DNA from: Pseudomonas sp. RGM2987
GTDB taxonomy: Bacteria > Pseudomonadota > Gammaproteobacteria > Pseudomonadales > Pseudomonadaceae
Length of the DNA: 64,000 bases
Reading direction: 5' to 3'
NCBI RefSeq assembly: GCF_022952855.1
Contig: NZ_JALJDX010000209.1
Coordinates: 1 to 64,000, forward strand
This document shows, one piece after another, positions 50,504-61,425 of the stretch (the stretch's first letter is position 1; each line of letters begins with the position of its first letter). The position numbers and the translations under genes were made by a program. Under the pieces are notes generated by a model, which made no database searches, was not told where the DNA came from, and worked only from the letters and a program-made list of their open reading frames with translations.

Positions 50504-51664
50504 ATGCACACCCAGAAGAAAACCGTCCTGCTCGTTGCGCTCCTGGTCGCCCTGGCGGCGCTGGCCCTCTGGTTTGTCACAAGACCTGTCGCTCACAAAA
50601 CCGCAGCCCCCGCCGCCGTTCCGGTACGGGTCGTCAGCGTGGAGCAAAAGGATGTGCCGCGCTTTGCCAGTGGCATCGGCACGGTGCTGTCGCTGCACAG
50701 CGTGGTCATCCGCCCGCAGATCGATGGCATCCTCACCCAGCTGCTGGTCAAGGAAGGTCAACTGGTCAAGAAAGGTGACCTGCTGGCGACCATCGACGAC
50801 CGCTCGATCCGCGCCAGCCTCGACCAAGCCCGCGCCCAGCTCGGCGAGAGCCAGGCACAGCTGGTGGTGGCCCAGGTCAATCTCAAGCGCTATAAATTGT
50901 TGAGCGTCGATGACGGCGTATCGAAGCAGACCTACGACCAGCAACAGGCACTGGTCAATCAACTCAAGGCGACCGCCCAGGGCAACCAGGCGGCCATCGA
51001 TGCGGCCCAGGTGCAACTGTCCTACACCCAGATCCGCTCCCCCGTGTCCGGCCGCGTTGGCATTCGCAACGTCGACCCAGGCAACTTCCTGCGCACCAGT
51101 GACGCCGACGGCCTGTTTACCGTGACCCAGATCGACCCGATCGCCGTGGAGTTTTCCCTGCCCCAGCAAATGCTGCCCACCCTGCAGCGATTGATCGCGG
51201 CCCCCGACCAGGCCTTGGTCAAGGCCTACATCGGGGCCGAGGGCACCTCCTCAGGGGAACTGCTCGGCGAGGGGCGCCTGAGCCTCATCGACAACCAGAT
51301 CAACGCCAACACCGGTACCCTGCGGGCCAAGGCCGAGTTCGACAACGCCGCGCAACGCTTGTGGCCCGGGCAGTTGGTGACCCTGAAGATCCAGACTGCT
51401 ATCGACAAGGGTGCCCTGGTGGTGCCGCCGACCGTCGTCCAACGCGGGTTGGAGCAGCACTTCGTGTATCGGGTCAAGGGCGACAAGGTCGAGAGCGTGC
51501 CGGTCAAGACGGTTTACCAGGACAGTGACATGCAGATCATCCAAGGCGTGAACGCTGGCGACCAGTTGGTGAGCGACGGCCAGTCGCGGCTCAAGCCGGG
51601 CTCCAGCATCCAGGTCCTGAGCGCCCCACCGGCCCTGGCCAAGACCTCGGAGCCGCAACCATGA
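50504..51664 (+). CDS. RND efflux periplasmic adaptor (MdtA-like)
   Basis: Membrane-fusion protein of 386 residues: an N-terminal membrane anchor (about 7-25), lipoyl halves (VIRPQIDGILTQLLVKEGQLVKKGD in parts, and RSPVSGRVGIRNVDPG), and a coiled-coil hairpin between (about 105-160). It links an RND pump to an outer-membrane channel. It overlaps the pump gene by 4 bases. No OMF gene is in this operon, so it must borrow one. Confidence 0.92.
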   Translation: MHTQKKTVLLVALLVALAALALWFVTRPVAHKTAAPAAVPVRVVSVEQKDVPRFASGIGTVLSLHSVVIRPQIDGILTQLLVKEGQLVKKGDLLATIDDRSIRASLDQARAQLGESQAQLVVAQVNLKRYKLLSVDDGVSKQTYDQQQALVNQLKATAQGNQAAIDAAQVQLSYTQIRSPVSGRVGIRNVDPGNFLRTSDADGLFTVTQIDPIAVEFSLPQQMLPTLQRLIAAPDQALVKAYIGAEGTSSGELLGEGRLSLIDNQINANTGTLRAKAEFDNAAQRLWPGQLVTLKIQTAIDKGALVVPPTVVQRGLEQHFVYRVKGDKVESVPVKTVYQDSDMQIIQGVNAGDQLVSDGQSRLKPGSSIQVLSAPPALAKTSEPQP

Positions 51665-54600
51665 AAGGCCGTGGTTCGGTTTCGGCCTGGTGCATCGACC
51701 ACCCCATCGCCACGGTCCTGCTGACCTTTGCCCTGGTGCTGTTGGGCTTTATCGCGTTTCCCAAGCTGCCGGTCGCGCCGTTGCCGGAGGCGGAGTTCCC
51801 GACCATCCAGGTCAACGCCCAGCTGCCCGGCGCCAGCCCCGAAACCATGGCCTCCTCGGTGGCAACCCCGCTGGAAGTGCAATTCAGCGCGATCCCCGGC
51901 ATTACCCAGATGACCTCCAGCAGCGCCCTGGGCTCGACCAACCTGATCCTGCAATTCAGCCTCGACAAAAGCATCGACACCGCCGCCCAGGAAGTCCAGG
52001 CAGCCATCAACACCGCCGCCGGCAAGCTGCCCAACGACATGCCGAACCTGCCGACCTGGCGCAAGGTCAACCCCGCCGACAGCCCTGTGCTGATCCTCAG
52101 CATCAGCTCCACCCTGATGCCCGGCACGGAACTGAGCGACTACGTCGAGACCCTGCTCTCGCGTCAGATCAGCCAGATCGATGGTGTAGGGCAAGTCAAT
52201 ATCACCGGCCAACAGCGCCCGGCAATCCGCGTCCAGGCTTCGGCCGACCGACTCGCGGCCATCGGCCTGACCCTGGCGGACATCCGCCTGGCCCTGCAAC
52301 AGGCCAGCCTCAACCTGGCCAAGGGTGCGCTGTACGGTGAATCGAGCATTTCCACCCTCTCCACCAATGACCAGCTGTTCGAGCCCGAGGAATACGGAGA
52401 GCTGATCGTCTCCTACAAGAATGGCGCGCCGGTTCATCTCCGGGACATCGCCAAGGTGGTCAACGGCTCGGAAAACGCCTACGTCCAGGCCTGGGCCGAC
52501 GACGAACCGGGGGTCAACCTGGTGATTTTCCGACAACCGGGGGCGAACATCGTCGAGACGGTCGACCGCATCCAGGCCGCGTTGCCCGCCCTGCAAGCCA
52601 TGTTGCCCGCCGCGGTGCAGGTCAAGGTGTTGATCGACCGCACCCAGACCATTCGCGCCTCGCTGCATGAAGTGGAACTGACCCTGCTGATCGCCGTGCT
52701 GCTGGTGGTGGCGGTGATGGCGCTGTTTTTGCGCCAGCTCTCGGCCACCTTGATCGTCTCGGCGGTGCTGGGGGTTTCGCTGACGGCCAGTTTCGCCCTG
52801 ATGTACGTCATGGGGTTCAGCCTCAACAACCTGACCCTGGTGGCAATCGTCATCTCGGTGGGGTTCGTGGTGGACGATGCGATCGTGGTGGTGGAAAACA
52901 TCCACCGGCACCTGGAGGCCGGCGACGGCATGCGCGAAGCGGCGATCAAGGGCGCCGGGGAAATCGGCTTCACGGTGGTTTCCATCAGTTTTTCGCTGAT
53001 TGCCGCGTTCATTCCCTTGTTGTTCATGGGCGGCGTGGTCGGGCGGCTGTTCAAGGAGTTTGCCTTGACCGCCACCTCGACCATCCTGATTTCGGTGGTG
53101 GTCTCGCTCACCCTGGCGCCGACACTGGCCGCGCTGTTCATGCGCGCCCCGGTGCATCATGCCCACGCCCGACCGGGGTTCGGCGAGCGCCTGGTGGGCT
53201 GGTATGAACATGGCCTGCGTCGGGCCCTGGCCCATCAGAAGCTGATGCTCGGTGTGTTCGGCCTGACCCTGGCGCTGGCGGTGGTCGGCTACGTGTTCAT
53301 CCCCAAGGGTTTCTTCCCGGTGCAGGACACCGGCCTGGTGCTCGGCACCAGCGAAGCCGCCGCCGACGTGTCCTTCCCGGACATGGTAGCCAAGCACAAG
53401 GCCCTGGCCGAAATCGTTGCCGCCGACCCGGCGGTGCAGACGTTCTCGCACTCCGTCGGCGTCTCGGGCAGCAACCAGACCATTGCCAACGGCCGCTTCT
53501 GGATCGCCCTCAAGCCCCGGGACCAGCGTGATGTGTCGGCCAGCGGCTTCATCGATCGAATTCGCCCCCAGTTGCTGAAGATTCCCGGCGTAGTGCTGTA
53601 CCTGCGGGCCGGGCAGGACATCAACCTCAGCTCCGGTCCCAGTCGCGCCCAGTATCAGTACGTGCTCAAGAGCAACGACGGGCCGAGCCTCAACGCCTGG
53701 GCGCAGAAACTCACCGACAAGCTGCGCGGCAATCCGGCGTTCCGCGACATATCCAATGATTTGCAACTGGGCGGCAGCGTCACCCACATCAATATCGACC
53801 GCAGCGCGGCGGCGCGCTTCGGCCTGACCGCCACGGATGTCGACCAAGCCCTGTACGATGCCTTCGGCCAGCGCCAGATCAATGAATTCCAGACCGAGAC
53901 CAACCAGTACAACGTGATTCTGGAGCTCGACACCCGCCAGCGCGGCAAGGCCGAAAGCCTGGCGTACTTCTACCTGCGCTCGCCCCTGAGCGGGGAAATG
54001 GTGCCGCTCTCGGCCCTGGCCCGCTTCGATGCGCCAAGCAACGGCCCGCTGTCCATCGCCCACGACGGCATGTTCCCGGCCGCCAACCTGTCGTTCAACC
54101 TGGCGCCGGGCGTGGCGCTGGGAGACGCGGTGCGCATGCTCGACCAGGCCAAGAACGAGATCGGCATGCCGGCCGCCATCACCGGTAACTTCCAGGGCGC
54201 GGCCCAGGCGTTCCAGAGTTCCCTCGCCAGCCAGCCGTGGCTGATCCTCGCCGCGCTGGTGGCGGTGTACATCATCCTCGGCGTGCTCTACGAGAGCTTC
54301 GTGCATCCGTTGACAATCATCTCCACCCTGCCCTCGGCCGGCCTCGGCGCGCTGATCATGCTCTGGCTGCTGGGCCAGGATTTTTCGATCATGGCGCTGA
54401 TCGGCCTGGTGCTGTTGATCGGCATCGTCAAGAAGAACGGCATCCTGATGATCGACTTCGCCCTCGACGCCCAGCGCAACCGCGGGCTGGCGCCCCAGGA
54501 GGCGATTTTCCAGGCCTGCCTGACACGGTTTCGGCCAATCATGATGACCACCCTGGCGGCCCTGCTCGGCGCCCTGCCGCTGATGCTCGGCTATGGCCCC

Positions 54601-54774
54601 GGCGCAGAGCTGCGCCAGCCCCTGGGCATCGCGGTGGTGGGCGGCCTGCTGGTGAGCCAGGCGCTGACGTTGTTCACCACACCGGTCATATACTTAGGGC
54701 TCGAGCGGCTGTTCCATCGGCGCCCCCTTCCACCTGAGCCCGCGCCAGCCACGGCGCTGACGACCACAGACTGA
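51661..54774 (+). CDS. RND efflux pump, inner-membrane transporter
   Basis: RND transporter of 1037 residues with two matching halves and 12 membrane segments. The proton-relay Asp pair is in GFVVDDAIVVVENIHRH near residue 405, and the C-terminal half ends RPLPPEPAPATALTTTD. It is closest in character to the MdtB/MdtC/MuxB branch of multidrug pumps. It is 9 bases before the response-regulator gene, so it likely shares the transcript. Substrate unknown. Confidence 0.93.
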   Translation: MKGRGSVSAWCIDHPIATVLLTFALVLLGFIAFPKLPVAPLPEAEFPTIQVNAQLPGASPETMASSVATPLEVQFSAIPGITQMTSSSALGSTNLILQFSLDKSIDTAAQEVQAAINTAAGKLPNDMPNLPTWRKVNPADSPVLILSISSTLMPGTELSDYVETLLSRQISQIDGVGQVNITGQQRPAIRVQASADRLAAIGLTLADIRLALQQASLNLAKGALYGESSISTLSTNDQLFEPEEYGELIVSYKNGAPVHLRDIAKVVNGSENAYVQAWADDEPGVNLVIFRQPGANIVETVDRIQAALPALQAMLPAAVQVKVLIDRTQTIRASLHEVELTLLIAVLLVVAVMALFLRQLSATLIVSAVLGVSLTASFALMYVMGFSLNNLTLVAIVISVGFVVDDAIVVVENIHRHLEAGDGMREAAIKGAGEIGFTVVSISFSLIAAFIPLLFMGGVVGRLFKEFALTATSTILISVVVSLTLAPTLAALFMRAPVHHAHARPGFGERLVGWYEHGLRRALAHQKLMLGVFGLTLALAVVGYVFIPKGFFPVQDTGLVLGTSEAAADVSFPDMVAKHKALAEIVAADPAVQTFSHSVGVSGSNQTIANGRFWIALKPRDQRDVSASGFIDRIRPQLLKIPGVVLYLRAGQDINLSSGPSRAQYQYVLKSNDGPSLNAWAQKLTDKLRGNPAFRDISNDLQLGGSVTHINIDRSAAARFGLTATDVDQALYDAFGQRQINEFQTETNQYNVILELDTRQRGKAESLAYFYLRSPLSGEMVPLSALARFDAPSNGPLSIAHDGMFPAANLSFNLAPGVALGDAVRMLDQAKNEIGMPAAITGNFQGAAQAFQSSLASQPWLILAALVAVYIILGVLYESFVHPLTIISTLPSAGLGALIMLWLLGQDFSIMALIGLVLLIGIVKKNGILMIDFALDAQRNRGLAPQEAIFQACLTRFRPIMMTTLAALLGALPLMLGYGPGAELRQPLGIAVVGGLLVSQALTLFTTPVIYLGLERLFHRRPLPPEPAPATALTTTD

Positions 54775-54783
54775 GGCGGGGCC

Positions 54784-55458
54784 ATGCGCGTTCTGATCAT
54801 CGAAGACGAAGAAAAAACCGCGGACTACCTGCACCGTGGCCTGACCGAACAGGGCTACACCGTGGATGTAGCGCCGGACGGCATCGAGGGGCTGCACCTG
54901 GCCCTGGAAACCGACTACGCGGTGATCGTGCTCGACGTGATGCTGCCGGGCCTGGACGGCTTCGGTGTGCTGCGGGCCCTGCGTGCGCGCAAGCAGACGC
55001 CGGTGATCATGCTCACGGCCCGCGAACGGGTCGAAGACCGCATCAAGGGCCTGCGCGACGGCGCCGACGATTACCTGGGCAAGCCGTTTTCCTTCCTGGA
55101 GCTGGTGGCCCGCCTGCAAGCCCTGACCCGGCGCAGCGGCGGCCATGAACCGGTGCAAGTGAGCATCGCCGACCTGTGGATCGACCTGATCAGCCGCAAG
55201 GCCACCCGCGCCGGCCAGCGCCTGGACCTGACCGCCAAGGAGTTCTCTCTGCTCAGCGTCCTGGCCCGGCGCCAGGGTGAAATCCTCTCGAAAACCGCCA
55301 TTGCCGAAATGGTCTGGGACATCAACTTCGACAGCGACGCCAACGTGGTGGAAGTGGCCATCAAGCGCCTGCGGGCCAAGCTCGATGGTCCCTTCGAACA
55401 AAAGCTGCTGCACACCATTCGCGGGATGGGCTATGTGCTCGAGAGCCGCGATGAGTAA
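54784..55458 (+). CDS. OmpR-family response regulator
   Basis: Two-component regulator of 224 residues. Receiver domain with phosphorylated Asp51 (VIVLDVMLPGLDG) and the acidic pair at 7-9; C-terminal winged helix (LTAKEFSLLSVLARRQGEILSK). It resembles the CusR/CopR group of metal-responsive regulators. The stop overlaps the kinase start by 8 bases. It probably controls this pump operon or a nearby one. Confidence 0.93.
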   Translation: MRVLIIEDEEKTADYLHRGLTEQGYTVDVAPDGIEGLHLALETDYAVIVLDVMLPGLDGFGVLRALRARKQTPVIMLTARERVEDRIKGLRDGADDYLGKPFSFLELVARLQALTRRSGGHEPVQVSIADLWIDLISRKATRAGQRLDLTAKEFSLLSVLARRQGEILSKTAIAEMVWDINFDSDANVVEVAIKRLRAKLDGPFEQKLLHTIRGMGYVLESRDE

Positions 55459-56812
55459 CAGCATTGCCCTGCGCCTGAGCGGCCTGTTCACGCTCGTGGC
55501 GGCACTGGTGTTCCTGTTGATTGGCGGTGCGTTGTACCAGCAGGTGGAAAAAGGCCTGGGCCTGTTGCCCGAAGCCGAACTCGATGCCCGCTACAGCGTG
55601 CTCGAATCCACGGTAGGCCGCTACGGCACGCCCGAGCACTGGGTCAAGATCCACAACAAACTGCGCTTGCTCGGCGAAGAGGACAAGCGCATCCATTTCT
55701 GGATCATCAGCGGTGACGCGAAGTATGAGTATGGCGATCCCGATGAGCAGATCCGTGCCTTCGCCGCAGGACCACTGGGCAAACGCGACCTCAAGCTGCC
55801 CCACCGGCACTACCCGATGAAAGTACTGGTGAGCCAGTTCCCCGCCAAGGACCAGCGTCCGCCGCTGCGTTTCATGATCGGCATCGACACCGAGACGTTC
55901 TACCAGACCCAGCATCAGCTGTTGGTGGCGCTGGTGAGCCTGGCGATTATCGGCGTGGTCCTGGCCTCGTTGCTGGGTTACTGGGTGGCGCGCGTTGGCC
56001 TCAAGCCGCTGATCAAGCTGTCCGAGGAGGCCCGGCGCCTGGCGCCTCCACGTTTGTCCGGGCGCTTGCGCCTGTCACCGCTGCCACCGGAGCTGAACCA
56101 GTTCGTCAGTTCCTTCAACGCCACCCTCGACCGGGTCGAACAGGCTTACTCGCGGCTGGAATCCTTTAACGCCGACGTTGCCCATGAACTGCGCTCGCCC
56201 CTGACCAACCTGATCGGCCAGACCCAGGTGGCCCTGACCCGCGGGCGTTCGGCCGAACATTATTTCGAAGTCCTGCAATCCAATCTCGAAGAGCTGGAGC
56301 GACTGCGCTCGATCATCAATGACATGCTGTTCCTCGCCAGCGCCGACCAGGGCAGCAAGGCCACCAAGTTGACCAACGCCTCCCTGGCCGGCGAGGTGGC
56401 GACCACCCTCGATTACCTTGACTTCATTCTCGAAGACGCCCAGGTCCGGGTCCGGGTCAGCGGCGACGCCCAGGCCAACATCGAGATCGCCCACCTGCGC
56501 CGGGCGCTGATCAACCTGCTGAGCAACGCCGTGCAGCACACCGCGCCCGGGCAGGTCATCGACGTGCGCATCGAGGCCGACGACGACCAGATCACCCTCG
56601 CCGTCACCAACCCCGGCGAACCGATTGCCGGCGAACACCTGCCGCGCCTGTTCGAACGCTTCTATCGGGTCGACGCCTCGCGCAGCAACAGCGGCGCCAA
56701 CCACGGGTTGGGCCTGGCCATCGTCAAGGCAATCGCTTTGATGCATGGCGGGGACGTATTCGTGCACAGTGAGCAAGGCGCCAACACGTTCGGGATCCGC
56801 TTGCCGGCCTGA
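55451..56812 (+). CDS. Sensor histidine kinase (CusS-like)
   Basis: Membrane sensor kinase of 453 residues: two membrane segments (about 9-28 and 157-178) enclose a periplasmic sensor domain, then HAMP, then the H-box AHELRSPLTN with His245, N-box NLLSNAVQHT and G-boxes ending LGLAIVKAIALMHGG. Layout matches heavy-metal-sensor kinases. The start at 55451 overlaps the regulator gene. Confidence 0.93.
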   Translation: MSNSIALRLSGLFTLVAALVFLLIGGALYQQVEKGLGLLPEAELDARYSVLESTVGRYGTPEHWVKIHNKLRLLGEEDKRIHFWIISGDAKYEYGDPDEQIRAFAAGPLGKRDLKLPHRHYPMKVLVSQFPAKDQRPPLRFMIGIDTETFYQTQHQLLVALVSLAIIGVVLASLLGYWVARVGLKPLIKLSEEARRLAPPRLSGRLRLSPLPPELNQFVSSFNATLDRVEQAYSRLESFNADVAHELRSPLTNLIGQTQVALTRGRSAEHYFEVLQSNLEELERLRSIINDMLFLASADQGSKATKLTNASLAGEVATTLDYLDFILEDAQVRVRVSGDAQANIEIAHLRRALINLLSNAVQHTAPGQVIDVRIEADDDQITLAVTNPGEPIAGEHLPRLFERFYRVDASRSNSGANHGLGLAIVKAIALMHGGDVFVHSEQGANTFGIRLPA

Positions 56813-57051
56813 CACCTCTCAAGGCTGGATCGCCTTCGCACGGTTTCCCAGGCCATTGAATGCTGGGCGAAAGCCAGCTGGATCAAAATGTCCCGCAATT
56901 GCCCTGACTCCCATCGGTTTTGCGCGAACACCGATTGCCCGCTCTCGCCGATCCAAGCACAATTCAGCAAAAGGCCAGCATCTGGTTCATTGCCGGTGAT
57001 GCGACCCTTTGGGACGGATCCCAGCCACACGATAATGCAGACACCCGAACC

Positions 57052-58548
57052 ATGAGCGCGAGCAGTGCGACACCCGGCAACACCCCGCTTCCGATCCGTT
57101 CGGAACGCGTACTCGTACTGGCCAGCTCCCTGGTGGTCGTTGCCATCGTGAGCATCGTGACCTTCCTGTTGATTCGCGAACACGCCAGCGCCCAGCAGGA
57201 TGCAACGCGTGCGGCGACCAACATCGTGCAACTGATCGATGCCGATGTGCTGCGCAATGTCGAACTCTACGACCTGTCACTGCAAGGCCTGATTGCCGCC
57301 GCCAAACGCGACGACCTGCAAGGCGTGTCGCCGACGATCCGCCATCTTGCGCTGTTCGACCGCGCCACCGCCGCCCCCTATAAAGGCGACATCCTGCTGC
57401 TCGACAAGCGCGGCGATGTGATCGCCGACTCGGCCTCGGTCGAGCCGCGCAAGGGTAACTACGCCGACCGGGAATATTTCCAGTCCCATGTCCAGGACCC
57501 GAGTCCGCGCATGATGATCAGTCGGCCGTTCCGGGCCAGAAGCGGCGAGCACGACTGGCGCATCAGCTTCAGCTATCGACTGAACGATGACCAAGGTGGT
57601 TTCCTCGGGGTCGCCGAGGCCGCGATGCGCCTGAGCTACTTCAGCCAGTTGTTCAAAAGCCTGAACATCGGCCACGGCGGCACGGTCAACCTGGTCAGCC
57701 GCGACGGCATTGTCCTGGCGCAGGAACCGCCTCTGGCCGAAGACATGATTGGCCGGGACTACGGCAAACGGCCCAACTTCATCCGCATCCTGCGCGAAGG
57801 CAACGGCAGCTTCACCGCCATCTCCAGCACCGACCAGACATTGCGCCTGTACACCTTTTCCCAGGTAGGCGACCTGCCGCTGATCGTCGTCGTGGCGCTG
57901 TCCTCCAACTCGGTGTTCGCCTCCTGGGAACGAACCGCGCTGCTGGTCAGTGGCGCTACGGGTGCTCTGTGCATCGGTTTGCTCTGGCTCACCTGGAGGC
58001 TACGTCGCGAACTGAGACGCCGCCACAGAGCCGAAAGAGAACTGGCCCACCTGGCATCCGTTGACGCGTTGACCGGCCTGGCGAACCGCCGCACCCTGGA
58101 TGAAACCCTGCGACAGGAATGGCTGCGAGCCCAGCGTTCAGGCCAGCCGCTGTCGGTGTTGATGGTCGATGCGGACCACTTCAAGGCATTCAACGACCGC
58201 TACGGCCACCCGCGCGGTGACGCGGCCCTACGGGCCTTGGCCCAGGTCATCACCCAACACGTGCGCCGCCCCGCCGACCTCGCGGCGCGCTACGGGGGTG
58301 AAGAGTTCTCGGTGATACTTCCCGAGACAACCACCGCCGGCGCATTCACCATGGCCCAGAACATTCGCGAGGCGGTGGAGCAACTGCCAGCCACCCTAAC
58401 CGGTGACGCGCCGATGACAGTCAGCATTGGCATCGCGACCTGGGCGCAGGGGCCCTATGGCGAAGTCCAGCAATTGCTGCTCGCTGCGGACAAGGCGCTG
58501 TACCAGGCCAAGGCGAGTGGGCGCAATCGGGTGGTTTGTGCGATGTGA
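57052..58548 (+). CDS. Diguanylate cyclase with periplasmic Cache-type sensor
   Basis: Membrane-bound GGDEF protein of 498 residues. An N-terminal membrane segment (about 21-43) and another near 287-307 enclose a dCache-like sensor region. The cyclase motif GGEEF is at 415-419 with an intact inhibitory site RPAD at 406-409, five residues upstream. It should make c-di-GMP and be feedback-inhibited. The start at 57052 is preceded by weak ribosome sequence. It is not clearly in an operon with the kinase upstream (239-base gap). Confidence 0.92.
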   Translation: MSASSATPGNTPLPIRSERVLVLASSLVVVAIVSIVTFLLIREHASAQQDATRAATNIVQLIDADVLRNVELYDLSLQGLIAAAKRDDLQGVSPTIRHLALFDRATAAPYKGDILLLDKRGDVIADSASVEPRKGNYADREYFQSHVQDPSPRMMISRPFRARSGEHDWRISFSYRLNDDQGGFLGVAEAAMRLSYFSQLFKSLNIGHGGTVNLVSRDGIVLAQEPPLAEDMIGRDYGKRPNFIRILREGNGSFTAISSTDQTLRLYTFSQVGDLPLIVVVALSSNSVFASWERTALLVSGATGALCIGLLWLTWRLRRELRRRHRAERELAHLASVDALTGLANRRTLDETLRQEWLRAQRSGQPLSVLMVDADHFKAFNDRYGHPRGDAALRALAQVITQHVRRPADLAARYGGEEFSVILPETTTAGAFTMAQNIREAVEQLPATLTGDAPMTVSIGIATWAQGPYGEVQQLLLAADKALYQAKASGRNRVVCAM

Positions 58549-58682
58549 TGTTGTCCGCTTTTGTGTGTATGTCCGTTTCTTCGGTTCCGCTTTTAACGCG
58601 GGTCACTTTTGAAAGGCGCCCAAGACCCCAGGCAGGCCGAGGCGGCCTTAAAGCCGACCTGGTTTCGGTGACTGCATTCATC

Positions 58683-58772
58683 CTGTGGGAGCGGGCTTGC
58701 TCGCGAAGGCGTCGTGTCATTCAGTACAGGTTTTTCTGACAGACCGTCATCGCGAGCAAGCTCGCTCCCACA
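58683..58772. repeat. REP pair, type B
   Basis: Two inverted type B cores; the right arm reads CGAGCAAGCTCGCTCCCAC, a one-base variant of the usual core. Confidence 0.9.
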
Positions 58773-58814
58773 TTGGATTGAGGTACAACCAAAGAAACAG
58801 GTCGGCTGTGAGGC

Positions 58815-58842
58815 CGCCTTCGCGAGCAAGCCCGCTCCCACA
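58815..58842. repeat. Single REP, type B
   Basis: One standard type B core in the same orientation as the preceding right arm, 43 bases after it, making a triplet. Confidence 0.85.
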
Positions 58843-58953
58843 GTTGGGGTGGAGTATGGCCGCAAAGAACAGGTCGGCTATAAGGCCTCGTCGGCGTTTG
58901 ATCTGGGCGCCCCGTTAACCACGAAGGCCGAACGCAGGCATTGCGCAGTGGGC

Positions 58954-58975
58954 ATCCCGGCATGGATGCCGGGAT
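58954..58975. repeat. Perfect 22-base inverted repeat
   Basis: ATCCCGGCAT and ATGCCGGGAT are exact complements separated by GG. No T-run follows on either side. It is unlike the REP cores of this window. Confidence 0.8.
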
Positions 58976-59054
58976 AGCCGCGCTGGGCCTGTAAGAGCGG
59001 AACCGTAGCTGGCCGTTACCGAAGCAACGGATATACACCAAGATAACCAGCCCA

Positions 59055-59083
59055 TAAAAAAAGGCCACCCAAAGGCAGCCTTC
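59055..59083 (-). terminator. Rho-independent terminator after lpxC
   Basis: On the minus strand AAGGCTGCC pairs with GGTGGCCTT with two mismatches, followed by seven T. It lies about 25 bases past the lpxC stop and ends the cell-division cluster. Confidence 0.85.
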
Positions 59084-59106
59084 AAAAAACTAGAGAGGTT
59101 TTTTAC

Positions 59107-60054
<948 letters not shown>

Positions 60055-60130
60055 TCAACAAAGGCTGGCGATGATAGCAGACCAGACCTTTGCTGAACAC
60101 CAATCACCCGTATCCCCCTGATACATTTCA

Positions 60131-61324
60131 TCAATCGGCCTGACGACGCAGGAAGGCCGGGATGTCCAGGTAATCCAGATCGTCTTGCGGATTCATCTTC
60201 GCGGCAGTCGCAGCACCGGCCTGGGCCTGGTTGCGCATGACGGTCGGACGGTCCAGGTCACGGTAGTTCACCGCAGGCTGTTCCTGACGAACGGGGGCTT
60301 GCTGTTGTGGCTGCGAAGCCAGGGAGGTCTGCACGGTGTTGTCGATCACCTTCATCGGCTTCTCGATTTTCGCGCCCAGGCCGGTGGCAACCACGGTCAC
60401 GTGCAGCTCGTCGCGCATGTCGGGATCGATTACGGTGCCGACCTTGACCATCGCGTGGTCGGAGGCGAAGGCTTCGATGATGCTACCCACGTCGGAGTAC
60501 TCGCCCAGGGACAGGTCGGGACCGGCGGTGATATTCACGAGGATGCCGCGAGCGCCTTGCAGGTTGACGTCTTCGAGCAACGGGTTGCGGATGGCCGCTT
60601 CGGTGGCCTCGCGCGCACGGTTCGGACCGCTGGCGCAGCCAGTGCCCATCATCGCCATGCCCATTTCGGACATCACGGTGCGTACGTCGGCGAAGTCGAC
60701 GTTGATCATGCCCGGACGCTTGATGATGTCGGAGATACCGCGAACGGCACCGGCCAGTACGTCATCGGCCTTGGCAAACGCCGACAGCAGGCTCGCGTCT
60801 TTGCCAAGGATGGTCAGCAGCTTCTCGTTGGGGATGGTGATCAACGAGTCGACGCTGTCGCTCAGCGCGCGGATGCCTTCGTCGGCGATCTGCATGCGCT
60901 TGCGGCCTTCGAACGGGAACGGACGGGTCACCACCGCAACGGTGAGGATCCCCATTTCCTTGGCCACTTCGGCAATGATCGGGGCTGCACCGGTACCGGT
61001 ACCGCCGCCCATGCCAGTGGTAATGAACACCATGTTGGTGCCGGCCAGGACTTCAGCGATGCGCTCGCGGTCTTCCAGGGCAGCCTGACGGCCGACTTCG
61101 GGATTGGCGCCAGCACCCAGGCCCTTGGTCACGCCGGTACCCAGTTGGAGGATGGTCCGCGCGCCGATGTTTTTCAGCGCTTGAGCATCGGTGTTGGCGC
61201 AGATGAACTCGACGCCTTCGATGTTGCTCTTGACCATGTGGTTGACAGCGTTGCCGCCGCCACCGCCGACACCGATTACCTTGATAACCGGGCTAGCGGG
61301 GATGTTGTCTACGAGTTCGAACAT
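60131..61324 (-). CDS. ftsZ: Cell division protein FtsZ
   Basis: Tubulin-like GTPase that forms the Z ring, 397 residues. GGGGGNAVNHM (from about 20), the tubulin signature GGGTGTGAAP (near 106-115) and the T7-loop NVDFADV are intact. A flexible linker (about 320-380) leads to the C-terminal peptide DYLDIPAFLRRQAD, which binds FtsA and ZipA. Confidence 0.98.
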   Translation of the reverse strand: MFELVDNIPASPVIKVIGVGGGGGNAVNHMVKSNIEGVEFICANTDAQALKNIGARTILQLGTGVTKGLGAGANPEVGRQAALEDRERIAEVLAGTNMVFITTGMGGGTGTGAAPIIAEVAKEMGILTVAVVTRPFPFEGRKRMQIADEGIRALSDSVDSLITIPNEKLLTILGKDASLLSAFAKADDVLAGAVRGISDIIKRPGMINVDFADVRTVMSEMGMAMMGTGCASGPNRAREATEAAIRNPLLEDVNLQGARGILVNITAGPDLSLGEYSDVGSIIEAFASDHAMVKVGTVIDPDMRDELHVTVVATGLGAKIEKPMKVIDNTVQTSLASQPQQQAPVRQEQPAVNYRDLDRPTVMRNQAQAGAATAAKMNPQDDLDYLDIPAFLRRQAD

Positions 61325-61425
61325 TTTCCCTCTCCTTTCATTCTCTAGTTTTTTCGCCTACTGCGTTTGTTGCCGCCTTCCAGCGCCAGGCCTGAAACCC
61401 GGCGCGTGAAGTTTTTGAACCTTTA

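Larger units (their letters stand above)
58549..59106. other. Region between the cyclase gene and lpxC
   Basis: About 560 bp with no gene. It holds a REP pair and a third single REP, a perfect 22-base inverted repeat at 58954-58975, and the lpxC terminator. The phrase GGTCGGCT recurs near 58799 and 58872. Confidence 0.6.

Noticed and set aside
51514..54306. 930-codon minus-strand frame
   Set aside because: Antisense to the RND pump, very rich in His, Gln and Arg as shadows of hydrophobic membrane genes are; no recognisable domain.
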